Source: Mycolicibacterium palauense (lineage in GTDB: Bacteria > Actinomycetota > Actinomycetes > Mycobacteriales > Mycobacteriaceae). From it: a stretch of DNA of 64,000 nucleotides. A model generated the notes under the pieces. The model saw only the letters and a program-made list of their open reading frames with translations, was not told the origin of the DNA and made no database searches. Positions 29,461-39,282 of this stretch are shown piece after piece (the first letter of the stretch is position 1; each line of letters starts with the position of its first letter). The DNA lies in assembly GCF_002592005.1 (NCBI RefSeq), contig NZ_NVQF01000028.1, positions 1 through 64,000 of the forward strand. The letters are read 5' to 3'. Position numbers and translations under genes: made by a program.

Positions 29461-30651
29461 CTAGCCCAGCACGTCGGAAATGGGTGCGCCCGAGGCGATC
29501 TTGGAGCGGGTCTTCATCACCTTGCCGGGCATGCCGCCGCCGACGACGCCGACGACGACGCCGTCGCGCTCGTAGTAGGCCAGGAACTTGCGGCCGTCGT
29601 CCTCGACCAGGTGCACGACGTCGTCGGCTTCGGGTTCACCCAGGCACTGGATCTTCACGTCGTACTGGTCGCTCCAGAAGTAGGGCACCACGACCGCCTC
29701 GGGCGGCACCTGGCCGAGCAGCGCCGGCACCAGCACCCGGGCCTGCTCGGCGACATTGCTCCAATGCTCAACCCGCGCTTGGTGTCCGGTGGCATCACGC
29801 CACGACGCGACGTCACCGAGTGCCCACACGTGCAGCGCGCTGGTGCGCCCGACGTTGTCGCAGATCACGCCCCCATCGCGCGAGTCGACCTCGACACCGC
29901 TGCCCTCGAGCCAGTCGGTGGCCGGCCGCGACCCGATGCCGACCACCACCAGGTCGGCCTCGAACTCGGTGCCGTCGGTGAGCACGACCTTCTCGACGCG
30001 GTCGGTCCCGGACACCTCCGCGACGCCCACGCCGGTGCGCACATCGACCCCCTGCCCGCGATGCAGCCGGCTGACCAGCGCACCGATCCGCTCCCCGAGC
30101 ACCGAGGCCAGCGGCTCCGGCTGGGGCTCGACGAGCACCACGTCGACGCCGAGCGTGCGCAGGCTCGCGGCCACCTCGCAGCCGATGAACCCCGCCCCGA
30201 TGATCACCGCCTTGCGTGCCGAGCCGGCCTGCTCGCGCAGCGCCCGACTCTCGTCGTAGGAGCGCAACACGTGGACGCCGGCCAGATCGGGGAGCGACGG
30301 GATACGCTTCGGCACCAGGCCGGTGGCGATGATGAGTTCGTCGTAGTCGACCACCGTGCCGTCGGCCAGCGTCAGCGCCTCGGCCTCGGTGTCCAGGGCG
30401 GTGGCCGCCGAGCCCATCATCAGGGTGATCTTGTTCTCCTCGTAGAACTCCCTGGGTTTGAGCGTGACGTCGACCAGCGTGTGGCCCTCCTTGTGCAGGG
30501 CCTCCTTCGACAGTGGGGGCCGGTCGTACGGCAGGTGCACCTCGTCGCTGACCAGGACGATCTCACCGTCGTACTCCGACCGCCGCAACTGTTCGGCCAC
30601 TCGCGAAGCCGACAGGCCACCGCCTACGATCACAACCTTTTGCGCGCTCAC
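29461..30651 (-). CDS. FAD/NAD(P)H ferredoxin-type reductase
   Basis: 396 aa from GTG 30651 (the frame extends 11 codons further without a better start). Pyridine-nucleotide:disulfide-fold reductase of the rubredoxin/ferredoxin reductase kind. FAD motif VVIVGGGLSASRVAEQL, central NAD(P)H motif AVIIGAGFIGCEVAASL and ALGDVAS for flavin are present; there are no CxxC redox cysteines. It matches the reductase that lies near the mycofactocin genes in M. tuberculosis (Rv0688 position). It could reduce the ferredoxin of a P450 or serve another single-electron carrier. Confidence 0.88.
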   Translation of the reverse strand: MSAQKVVIVGGGLSASRVAEQLRRSEYDGEIVLVSDEVHLPYDRPPLSKEALHKEGHTLVDVTLKPREFYEENKITLMMGSAATALDTEAEALTLADGTVVDYDELIIATGLVPKRIPSLPDLAGVHVLRSYDESRALREQAGSARKAVIIGAGFIGCEVAASLRTLGVDVVLVEPQPEPLASVLGERIGALVSRLHRGQGVDVRTGVGVAEVSGTDRVEKVVLTDGTEFEADLVVVGIGSRPATDWLEGSGVEVDSRDGGVICDNVGRTSALHVWALGDVASWRDATGHQARVEHWSNVAEQARVLVPALLGQVPPEAVVVPYFWSDQYDVKIQCLGEPEADDVVHLVEDDGRKFLAYYERDGVVVGVVGGGMPGKVMKTRSKIASGAPISDVLG

Positions 30652-30698
30652 GGGATCTGTTCTTACACGATCTACAAGACCCACGGTCTACCACCCCG

Positions 30699-30742
30699 GG
30701 GACTCGGACGGGACTTGGACGGGACTCGGACGGGACTCGGAC
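30699..30742. repeat. 11-bp tandem repeat, four copies
   Basis: GGGACTCGGAC occurs four times head to tail (one copy with a C-to-T change) just after the Lrp-family stop codon. Confidence 0.9.
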
Positions 30743-30747
30743 GGGAG

Positions 30748-31200
30748 TCAGCCTTCGGGACGGGCCCGGTCGATGATGTTCGACAACACCACGATGCTCT
30801 CGCTGCGCTCGATCGAGGCGCTGGATCGGATCCGTTCCAGAGCGGTCTCCAGGTGGCGCATGTCGCGGGCCAGCACATGCAGGATGGCATCGGAGGTCCC
30901 GGTCACCGTCGCCGCACTCACCACCTCCGGAATGTCCAGCCAGGCCCGGCGCAGCTCGTCGGGCGCGATGGTGCCCTGACAGTAGACCTGCACGTACGCC
31001 TCGGTGGTCCACCCCAGTGCCGTGCGGTCCACGACGGTGGTGAAGCCCCGGATGACCCCGCGGTCGAGCATCCGGTCCACCCGGCGTTTGACCGCCGGGG
31101 CCGAGAGATTGACCCGCTCGCCGATCTCGGCGAACGTCGCCCGCGCATGGTCGGCGAGCTCGTTGAGGATCCGTTCGTCGGTCTCGTCCAGGCGGTCCAT
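30748..31200 (-). CDS. Lrp/AsnC family regulator of the arginine island
   Basis: 150 aa. N-terminal helix-turn-helix (DERILNELADHARATFAEIG, then LSAPAVKRRVDRML) and C-terminal RAM ligand-binding domain (VVSAATVTGTSDAILHVLA). Proteins of this type sense amino acids. It is divergent from the arginine-degradation genes, and two palindromes with GCAAT/ATTGC cores lie in the spacer. The arrangement matches the Rv2324-Rv2323c pair of M. tuberculosis. Ligand probably arginine or ornithine (inferred). Confidence 0.92.
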   Translation of the reverse strand: MDRLDETDERILNELADHARATFAEIGERVNLSAPAVKRRVDRMLDRGVIRGFTTVVDRTALGWTTEAYVQVYCQGTIAPDELRRAWLDIPEVVSAATVTGTSDAILHVLARDMRHLETALERIRSSASIERSESIVVLSNIIDRARPEG

Positions 31201-31232
31201 CGGCCGTCACCCACCTCCCACACCACAATCAC

Positions 31233-31327
31233 GCAACAAATTGCCACAATGACCCCCGTAGGACAATGGATCACTCATAGACACGCAATACAAGGTGATT
31301 GATTGCGAAAAATGGCGTCTCTAGCAT
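31233..31327. promoter_or_regulatory. Lrp-type boxes and leaderless promoter of the arginine operon
   Basis: Two inverted repeats: GCAA-CAAA-TTGC (31233-31244) and CGCAAT-n12-ATTGCG (31284-31307). A plus-strand promoter TTGATT (31299-31304), 17-bp spacer, TAGCAT (31322-31327) places the transcription start at or next to the A of ATG 31335, so the mRNA should be leaderless. The second box covers the -35. Confidence 0.6.
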
Positions 31328-31334
31328 TTGATTC

Positions 31335-32210
31335 ATGACGATTTCCGATCTCACCGGCGCATCCGCGCCGGTGTCCGATGTCGCCGCAGCCCCGACCGCC
31401 ACCCCCGTGCGCAGCGCACGCGCCCGCCGCTACGCGATGACCCCGCCGACCTATTTCGCGGTCGAATACGCCATCAACCCGTGGATGGACACCGACACCG
31501 AGGTGGACGCCGGCCTGGCGCTGGCCCAGTGGGAGCAGCTGCGCCAGACCTACCTGCGCCTCGGGCACACCGTCGACCTCGTCGCCCCGGTCGCCGGGCT
31601 GCCCGACATGGTGTACGCCGCCAACGGCGGCCTGATCGTCAACGGGGCCGCCGTGGTGGCCCGGTTCAAGCACCCCGAACGCCAGGGCGAGTCCGGGGCC
31701 TACGCCGGCTGGATGACCGATGCCGGGCACACACCGCGCCACACCGACGCGGTCAACGAGGGCCAGGGCGATCTGCTGGTCGTCGGGGAGATGGTCCTGG
31801 CCGGCACGGGATTCCGCACCGACCACGCCGCCCACGCCGAGATCGCCGAGCTCACCGGGCTGCCGGTGGTGAGCCTGCACCTGGTCGACCCGCGCTTCTA
31901 CCATCTCGACACCGCGCTGGCGGTACTCGACGACACCACCATCGCCTACTACCCCCCGGCCTTCGACGACGAGTCCCGCCTCCTGCTGCAACAGCTGTTC
32001 CCCGGCGCCATCCAGGTCGCCAGCGCCGACGCCTACGTCCTCGGACTCAACGCGGTCTCCGACGGTAGGCACGTCGTACTGCCCTCGCGCGCAACGGGTT
32101 TTGCACAGCAGCTGTTCGACGCGGGCTTCGTCCCCGTCCCGGTGGAGCTGTCCGAACTGCTCAAAGGCGGCGGATCCGTGAAATGCTGCACATTGGAGGT
32201 GTATTCGTGA
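31335..32210 (+). CDS. Guanidine-modifying hydrolase (DDAH/arginine dihydrolase-like)
   Basis: 291 aa. Member of the amidinotransferase/DDAH fold that attacks guanidinium groups through a Cys. Likely catalytic residues are His in FYHLDT (about residue 195), acidic residues in GQGDLL and Cys in the C-terminal KCCTLEVY. It is the homologue of M. tuberculosis Rv2323c. Because the next gene is ornithine aminotransferase, it probably feeds ornithine (as cyanobacterial ArgZ does from arginine) or citrulline into the path; dimethylarginine is the other candidate substrate. No Shine-Dalgarno is seen, consistent with a leaderless mRNA. Confidence 0.85.
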   Translation: MTISDLTGASAPVSDVAAAPTATPVRSARARRYAMTPPTYFAVEYAINPWMDTDTEVDAGLALAQWEQLRQTYLRLGHTVDLVAPVAGLPDMVYAANGGLIVNGAAVVARFKHPERQGESGAYAGWMTDAGHTPRHTDAVNEGQGDLLVVGEMVLAGTGFRTDHAAHAEIAELTGLPVVSLHLVDPRFYHLDTALAVLDDTTIAYYPPAFDDESRLLLQQLFPGAIQVASADAYVLGLNAVSDGRHVVLPSRATGFAQQLFDAGFVPVPVELSELLKGGGSVKCCTLEVYS

Positions 32211-33478
32211 CCATCCTGGACACCGTGACGACCGGCGCCGGCTCCGCCGCCCACGCCGCCACCTCCGCGGCCATCGCGGCGGAGGCGCGCCACACCGCGC
32301 GCAACTATGCGCCGCTGCCGGTGGTGGCCCACTCGGGCGAGGGGGCCTGGATCACCGATGTCGAGGGCCGCCGCTATCTGGACTGCCTGGCCGCCTACTC
32401 GGCGGTGAACTTCGGCCACCGCCACCCGCGGATCACCGCCACCGCGCACGCCCAGCTCGACACCGTCACCCTGGTCAGCCGCGCCTTCCACTCCGACCGG
32501 CTCGGCCCGTTCTGCGCGGCGCTGGCCGAATTGTGCGGCAAGGACATGGTGCTGCCGATGAACAGCGGCGCCGAAGCGGTGGAGAGCGCGATCAAGGTGG
32601 CCCGGAAATGGGGCACCGACGTCAAGGGGGTGCCGGCCGGCCTGGCCAATATCGTGGTGGCCGAGAACAACTTCCACGGCCGGACCATCAGCATCGTCAG
32701 CTTCAGCTCCGATGAGTCCGCCCGCGGCGGTTTCGGCCCGTTCACCCCGGGCTTCCGCACGGTGCCCTTCGGGCCGGACGACCCGCACGCCGAGGCACTG
32801 GCCGCGGCCATCGACGAGAACACCGTGGCGGTCCTGCTCGAACCCGTCCAGGGCGAGGCCGGGATAGTGGTGCCGCCGGCGGAGTACCTGCCGCGGGTCC
32901 GCGAGATCTGCTCGGCCCGCAACGTGCTGATGATCGCCGACGAGATCCAGTCCGGCCTGGCGCGTACCGGGCGCACATTCGCCTGCGATCACTGGGGGGT
33001 GACTCCCGACGTCTATCTGCTCGGCAAGGCGCTCGGCGGCGGCGTGGTGCCGTTGTCGGCGGTGGTGGCCGACCGGGAGGTGCTCGGGGTGCTCAACCCC
33101 GGTGAGCACGGGTCGACGTTCGGCGGCAACCCGCTGGCCACCGCGATCGGCGACACCGTGGTGGCGATGCTGGCCACCGGCGAGTTCCAGCACCGCTCGG
33201 CAACCCTGGGCCGCCAGTTGCACGACCGGCTCGGGGCCCTCACCGGCCGTGGTGTCCTGGCCGTGCGCGGGCTGGGCCTGTGGGCCGGGGTGGACATCGA
33301 CCCGGCACTGGGCACCGGCAAGCGGATCGGCCTGCTGCTGGCGCAGCGGGGGGTGCTGGTCAAGGACACCCACGGCTCCACGCTGCGGTTCGCACCGCCG
33401 CTGGTCATCTCGGCCGACGAGATCGACTGGGCCGTCGACCAGTTCGCCGGCGCGCTGGTCGAGGCGGGGGCGACGTGA
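32207..33478 (+). CDS. rocD: Ornithine aminotransferase
   Basis: 423 aa from GTG 32207, overlapping the previous stop (GTGA) with GGAGG seven bases upstream. PLP enzyme converting ornithine and 2-oxoglutarate to glutamate semialdehyde and glutamate. Motifs: NSGAEAVESAIKVARKW, NNFHGRTISIVSFS, LEPVQGEAGIVVP, IADEIQSGLARTG, and the PLP-Lys loop LLGKALGGGVVPLSA. The gene is intact in one frame, whereas M. tuberculosis carries rocD split into two ORFs. Confidence 0.95.
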   Translation: MTILDTVTTGAGSAAHAATSAAIAAEARHTARNYAPLPVVAHSGEGAWITDVEGRRYLDCLAAYSAVNFGHRHPRITATAHAQLDTVTLVSRAFHSDRLGPFCAALAELCGKDMVLPMNSGAEAVESAIKVARKWGTDVKGVPAGLANIVVAENNFHGRTISIVSFSSDESARGGFGPFTPGFRTVPFGPDDPHAEALAAAIDENTVAVLLEPVQGEAGIVVPPAEYLPRVREICSARNVLMIADEIQSGLARTGRTFACDHWGVTPDVYLLGKALGGGVVPLSAVVADREVLGVLNPGEHGSTFGGNPLATAIGDTVVAMLATGEFQHRSATLGRQLHDRLGALTGRGVLAVRGLGLWAGVDIDPALGTGKRIGLLLAQRGVLVKDTHGSTLRFAPPLVISADEIDWAVDQFAGALVEAGAT

Positions 33479-33550
33479 CGCAACCAGGGAAACAGCCCGG
33501 GAAACGCCCAGGGAAACACTGACAGCGCCCCCGGGGCGCAAGGAGGCTCC

Positions 33551-35038
33551 ATGACCTCATCCACTGCGGGATCCCTCCCCAGCCTCGGCGAGCAGATGCT
33601 GCGCCGCCGACCGGTGACGGGAGCTCCCGTCGCCCATGGCGCCTCCGAGAACCTCAAGCGGAGCATCGGCACCTTCCAGCTGATGATGTTCGGCGTCGGC
33701 GCCACGGTCGGTACCGGCATCTTCTTCGTGCTCGCCGACGCGGTCCCCGAGGCGGGCCCCGCGGTGATCATCTCCTTCCTGATCGCCGGGCTGGCCGCCG
33801 GGCTCTCGGCGATCTGCTACGCCGAGCTGGCCTCCTCGGTTCCGGTGTCGGGGTCGACGTACTCCTACGCGTACACCACGATGGGCGAGTTCGTGGCCAT
33901 GGGCGTGGCCGCCTGCCTGCTGCTGGAGTACGGGGTGTCGATCTCGGCGGTGGCCGTCGGCTGGAGCGGCTACCTGAACAAGCTGCTGGACAACGTCTTC
34001 GGCTTCCAGATCCCCCAGGCGTTTTCGGCGGCACCGTGGGACGACCCCTCGGGGCTGGTGAACCTGCCGGCGGTGGTGCTGATCGTGATGTGTGCGCTGC
34101 TGCTGATCCGCGGGGCCAGCGAGTCGGCGGTGGTCAACACCATCATGGTGATCATCAAACTCGGCGTGCTGGCGATGTTCGTCGTCATCGCGCTCACCGC
34201 CTACAACGCCGACCATTTCGCCGGCTTCATGGACAAGGGCTGGCACGGGGTCACCGCGGCGGCGGCGACCATCTTCTTCTCGTTCATCGGCCTCGATGCG
34301 GTCTCGACCGCCGGGGACGAGGTGAAGAACCCGCAGAAGGCCATGCCGCGGGCCATCATCGGTGCCCTGCTGATCGTCACGACGGTGTACGTACTCGTCG
34401 CCTTCGCCGGGATCGGTTCGCAGCCCGCCGAGGAATTCGGTTCTCCCGAGCAGAAGAGCGCCGGGCTGTCGGTGATCCTGGAGAACATCACCGGCGGCAC
34501 GTGGGCCAGTACGATCCTGGCCGCCGGGGCGGTGATCTCGATCTTCTCGGTGACCCTGGTGGTGATGTACGGCCAGACCCGCATCCTGTTCGCGATGGGC
34601 CGCGACGGGCTGCTGCCGGCGATGTTCGCCAAGGTCAGCCCCCGCACCATGACACCGGTGAACAACACCGTCGTGGTGGCGGTGGTGACCGGGATCCTGG
34701 CGGGCTTCATCCCGCTGAGCTATCTGCTGGACATGGTCTCGATCGGCACCCTGGTGGCGTTCATCGTGGTCTCCCTCGGGGTGATCATCCTGCGCACGCG
34801 GGAGCCGGACCTGCCGCGCGCGTTCAAGGTGCCCTTCTACCCCGTGGTCCCGGTGCTCTCGGTGCTGGCCTGCCTGTGGGTGCTCTCGGGCCTGCACTGG
34901 ACGACCTGGGTGTGGTTCGGTCTGTGGGTCGGTGCCGCCCTGATCTTCTATCTGGCGTGGGGCCGCCGCCACAGCGCGCTCAACGACAGCGGTGGCGCGG
35001 TGGGTTCGATCGCCGACGCGCTCGAGGAACCCCGGTGA
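33551..35038 (+). CDS. rocE: APC-family cationic amino-acid permease
   Basis: 495 aa with about 12 membrane helices; AAGGAGG precedes ATG 33551. TM1 motif GVGATVGTGIFFVL and the TM3/TM6 region (AAAATIFFSFIGLDAVSTAGDE) are those of CAT-type amino-acid transporters. With rocD and the guanidine hydrolase it would import arginine or ornithine; this is inferred from context. The spacer before it holds three GGGAAAC repeats. Its stop overlaps the next gene's GTG. Confidence 0.87.
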   Translation: MTSSTAGSLPSLGEQMLRRRPVTGAPVAHGASENLKRSIGTFQLMMFGVGATVGTGIFFVLADAVPEAGPAVIISFLIAGLAAGLSAICYAELASSVPVSGSTYSYAYTTMGEFVAMGVAACLLLEYGVSISAVAVGWSGYLNKLLDNVFGFQIPQAFSAAPWDDPSGLVNLPAVVLIVMCALLLIRGASESAVVNTIMVIIKLGVLAMFVVIALTAYNADHFAGFMDKGWHGVTAAAATIFFSFIGLDAVSTAGDEVKNPQKAMPRAIIGALLIVTTVYVLVAFAGIGSQPAEEFGSPEQKSAGLSVILENITGGTWASTILAAGAVISIFSVTLVVMYGQTRILFAMGRDGLLPAMFAKVSPRTMTPVNNTVVVAVVTGILAGFIPLSYLLDMVSIGTLVAFIVVSLGVIILRTREPDLPRAFKVPFYPVVPVLSVLACLWVLSGLHWTTWVWFGLWVGAALIFYLAWGRRHSALNDSGGAVGSIADALEEPR

Positions 35039-35916
35039 CCGTCGCGGTCGGCTACCTGGCCGGCAAGTGCGGTCACGCGCCGCTGAACCTGGCCGTCGAG
35101 GTCGCCCGGATGCTGCGGTCACCGCTGGTGGTGGTGACGGTGGTACCCAAACCGTGGACCACGCCCTCACAGGCCCGGGTCGACGCCGAGTACGCGGCCT
35201 TCGCCGCGAAGCTGGGCGCGCAGTCCGAGGAGGAGGCGCGCGGCTACTTCGCGGCGAAGGCGCCCGATCTGGATATCAGCTACCGCCAGGTGACCAGCCG
35301 GACCGCCGGTGACGGGCTGCTCGACGCCGTCGAGGAGATCGGGGTCGAGGTGCTGGTGGTGGGGTCCTCGTCCGACGGCGCCCTGGGCCAGGTGGTGCTC
35401 GGTTCGACCACCGACTGGCTGCTGCACGCCTCCCCGGTTCCGGTGGCGATCAGCCCGCGCGGCTACCGCGGCTCCCGGTCCGGAGCCGTGAGCCGGGTGA
35501 CCTTCGCGCACTCCGGCACACCCGAGTCGGTCCGTGCCGTCGGCCGGATGGCACGGCTGTGCACGCGCTGTCACATCGCGATGCGGGTGGTCAGTTTCGC
35601 CATCCGCGGTCGCACCATGTACCCGCCCGAGGTCGGCCTGCACGCCGAGGACACCCTGCTGGCCGCCCTGGCCGGCGACCTGGAGCAGATGCTGGCCGGG
35701 CTCAAGGCCGAGGGCGTGGTGCCCGAGGACGTGGCCACGCAGGTGGTGACGGGCAACGGTTGGGGTGAGGCGCTGGACTCCACCGAGTGGCAGGACGGCG
35801 AGCTGCTGGCGGTCGGGACCACCTCGCGGCTGAGCATCAAGAGCGTCTTCCTGGGTTCCCGGGGGGCGAAGATCATCCGGTACAGCCCGGTTCCGGTGCT
35901 CGTGCTGCCCGGATAG
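35035..35916 (+). CDS. Tandem universal stress protein
   Basis: 293 aa from GTG 35035 (GTGA overlap with the permease). Two Usp domains, about 1-145 and 150-293. Each ends in the hydrophobic PVPVAIS or PVPVLVLP strand preceded by a Gly-rich nucleotide-binding loop (GSSSDGALGQVVLGST; GTTSRLSIKSVFLGS). Translational coupling to the permease suggests a nucleotide-sensing partner of transport, as seen for other transporter-Usp pairs. Confidence 0.85.
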   Translation: MTVAVGYLAGKCGHAPLNLAVEVARMLRSPLVVVTVVPKPWTTPSQARVDAEYAAFAAKLGAQSEEEARGYFAAKAPDLDISYRQVTSRTAGDGLLDAVEEIGVEVLVVGSSSDGALGQVVLGSTTDWLLHASPVPVAISPRGYRGSRSGAVSRVTFAHSGTPESVRAVGRMARLCTRCHIAMRVVSFAIRGRTMYPPEVGLHAEDTLLAALAGDLEQMLAGLKAEGVVPEDVATQVVTGNGWGEALDSTEWQDGELLAVGTTSRLSIKSVFLGSRGAKIIRYSPVPVLVLPG

Positions 35917-35928
35917 CGGCCGGGGCGC

Positions 35929-36804
<876 letters not shown>

Positions 36805-36838
36805 TCAGCGGAGCTTCCAGGCCAGGCTAACAGCCGAA

Positions 36839-36854
36839 CTAGAACGTGTTCTAG
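36839..36854. promoter_or_regulatory. KstR-like operator upstream of the mycofactocin SDR
   Basis: CTAGAACGTGTTCTAG is a perfect 16-bp palindrome containing TAGAACGTGTTCTA, an exact match to the published KstR consensus TnnAACnnGTTnnA. It lies 56 bp before the SDR start codon. Confidence 0.75.
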
Positions 36855-36898
36855 GTAGTCGGAGATCTCGGCCAGGGACGCCACGAACCGAGCGGGAG

Positions 36899-37726
36899 TC
36901 ACAGCTCGGCGATGATCTCCCGCCGCTTGGCGGCGTACTCGGCCTCGGTGACCGCGCCGGTGGCGCGCAGCGTCTCCAGCTCCTGCAGCCGTTGGGCGGT
37001 CGACGGCTCGGGTGGACCCGTCGGTGCGGGCCCCGCCGCGGGCGCGGGATCGGGCACCGAGCCGTGCGCCGCGGCGGCGCGGCGCACCACCGCCATCACC
37101 TGATGGCGCACCGCCGGGTTGGAGCGGATGTCGATGGTGCCGCGCATCGGAATGCGGTGGGCCCGCAGGATCTGCATGATCTCCAGCAGCGGCCCGGGCT
37201 GGCCGGACAGGTCGTAGGTCCGGTTGTCCTCGTCCAGGGTGAACTCGGCGGGTACCGCTCCGCTGATCAACGCGCTTCGGTCCCAGTCGATCTGGTATTC
37301 GTTGGTGGACGGGTCGACCAACACCGCCAGTTTGCGTCCGGTGATGACGGGCAGCCGCGTCACCGAGGCGATCACGCGGTCGGTGGTGGTGAACGGCGTC
37401 AGGCCCGCACCGGAGACGCGCAGGTCGATCGTGACCAGGGGCCGGTCGTTGATCCGGGTCCCGGTCTCGGCGATGCCCAGCACCTCGGCCAGCGCGAGCA
37501 CCCCGTGCTGCTCCAGGCGGTCGTTCTTGGCGGCCGAGCGGGCGCCGTAGCTCGCCAGGGCCAGCGCGGCGAGGACGTCGACGGCGGTCACCAGCAACCC
37601 GACCCAGAACATCCATTTCAGCACCGAGGGCTGATCCAGCGCGAAGAAGACGATCAGGAAGATCGGCCCGACCAGTCCCCCGCACAGCAGCACGAACGCC
37701 TGTGCCTTGACGTAGCGCATCAACAT
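36899..37726 (-). CDS. Membrane protein with C-terminal SHOCT domain
   Basis: 275 aa from ATG 37726 with GAGGGG six bases upstream; the frame extends further upstream without coding character. Two N-terminal membrane helices (residues about 8-60), a soluble beta-rich middle, an Ala/Pro linker and a C-terminal SHOCT motif (LQELETLRATGAVTEAEYAA) of the type found at the ends of many membrane proteins. It corresponds in place to Rv0686. Function unknown; the upstream neighbour is tuf. Confidence 0.75.
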   Translation of the reverse strand: MLMRYVKAQAFVLLCGGLVGPIFLIVFFALDQPSVLKWMFWVGLLVTAVDVLAALALASYGARSAAKNDRLEQHGVLALAEVLGIAETGTRINDRPLVTIDLRVSGAGLTPFTTTDRVIASVTRLPVITGRKLAVLVDPSTNEYQIDWDRSALISGAVPAEFTLDEDNRTYDLSGQPGPLLEIMQILRAHRIPMRGTIDIRSNPAVRHQVMAVVRRAAAAHGSVPDPAPAAGPAPTGPPEPSTAQRLQELETLRATGAVTEAEYAAKRREIIAEL

Positions 37727-37856
37727 CGGTCGGCCCCTCGACTCGGCGGCGCATTCGGGAGCAAGCGTAGCCCCGCCGCCACGAAGACAGAAGCGGCCGG
37801 AGTGAACGTGACCACGGAAGAGGGCCGGCCACAGGCGTAGCCGCCCGTGCAATGCA

Positions 37857-37892
37857 GAAGTGGCGCCCACCCTTTCGGGTGAGCGCCACTTC
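37857..37892 (-). terminator. Terminator hairpin after tuf
   Basis: GAAGTGGCGC and its complement form a 16-bp stem with one internal mismatch; read as tuf mRNA the loop is GAAA. It lies about 55 bp after the tuf stop and has no T-tract, as is common in mycobacteria. Confidence 0.7.
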
Positions 37893-37946
37893 CGGTTCGC
37901 GTGTGCGCCTAGATCACATTCAGGAGCCTGTCGGCGGAGCCGACGA

Positions 37947-39137
<1,191 letters not shown>

Positions 39138-39282
39138 TTCAGTGTCCTCCTGGACTGTGTTGGTGCTTTGGTAAAAGCAGTGTTGTTTTCTTCAGTTGTG
39201 TGGTCCCGCGGGACCACCGGGGATCACTCCCCGGTCGCCTTCGCGCTGCCCATTGCTCGACTCCGCGCGCGCTCGCTGGCGC
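39138..39282. other. fusA-tuf spacer with palindrome and duplicated fusA tail
   Basis: Contains the perfect palindrome TGGTCCCGCGGGACCA (39201-39216). It also holds a second copy of the fusA end: on the minus strand the codons for AKATGE and a TGA recur at 39224-39244 about 60 bp after the real fusA stop. The tuf ribosome-binding site is at the right-to-left end. Confidence 0.7.
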
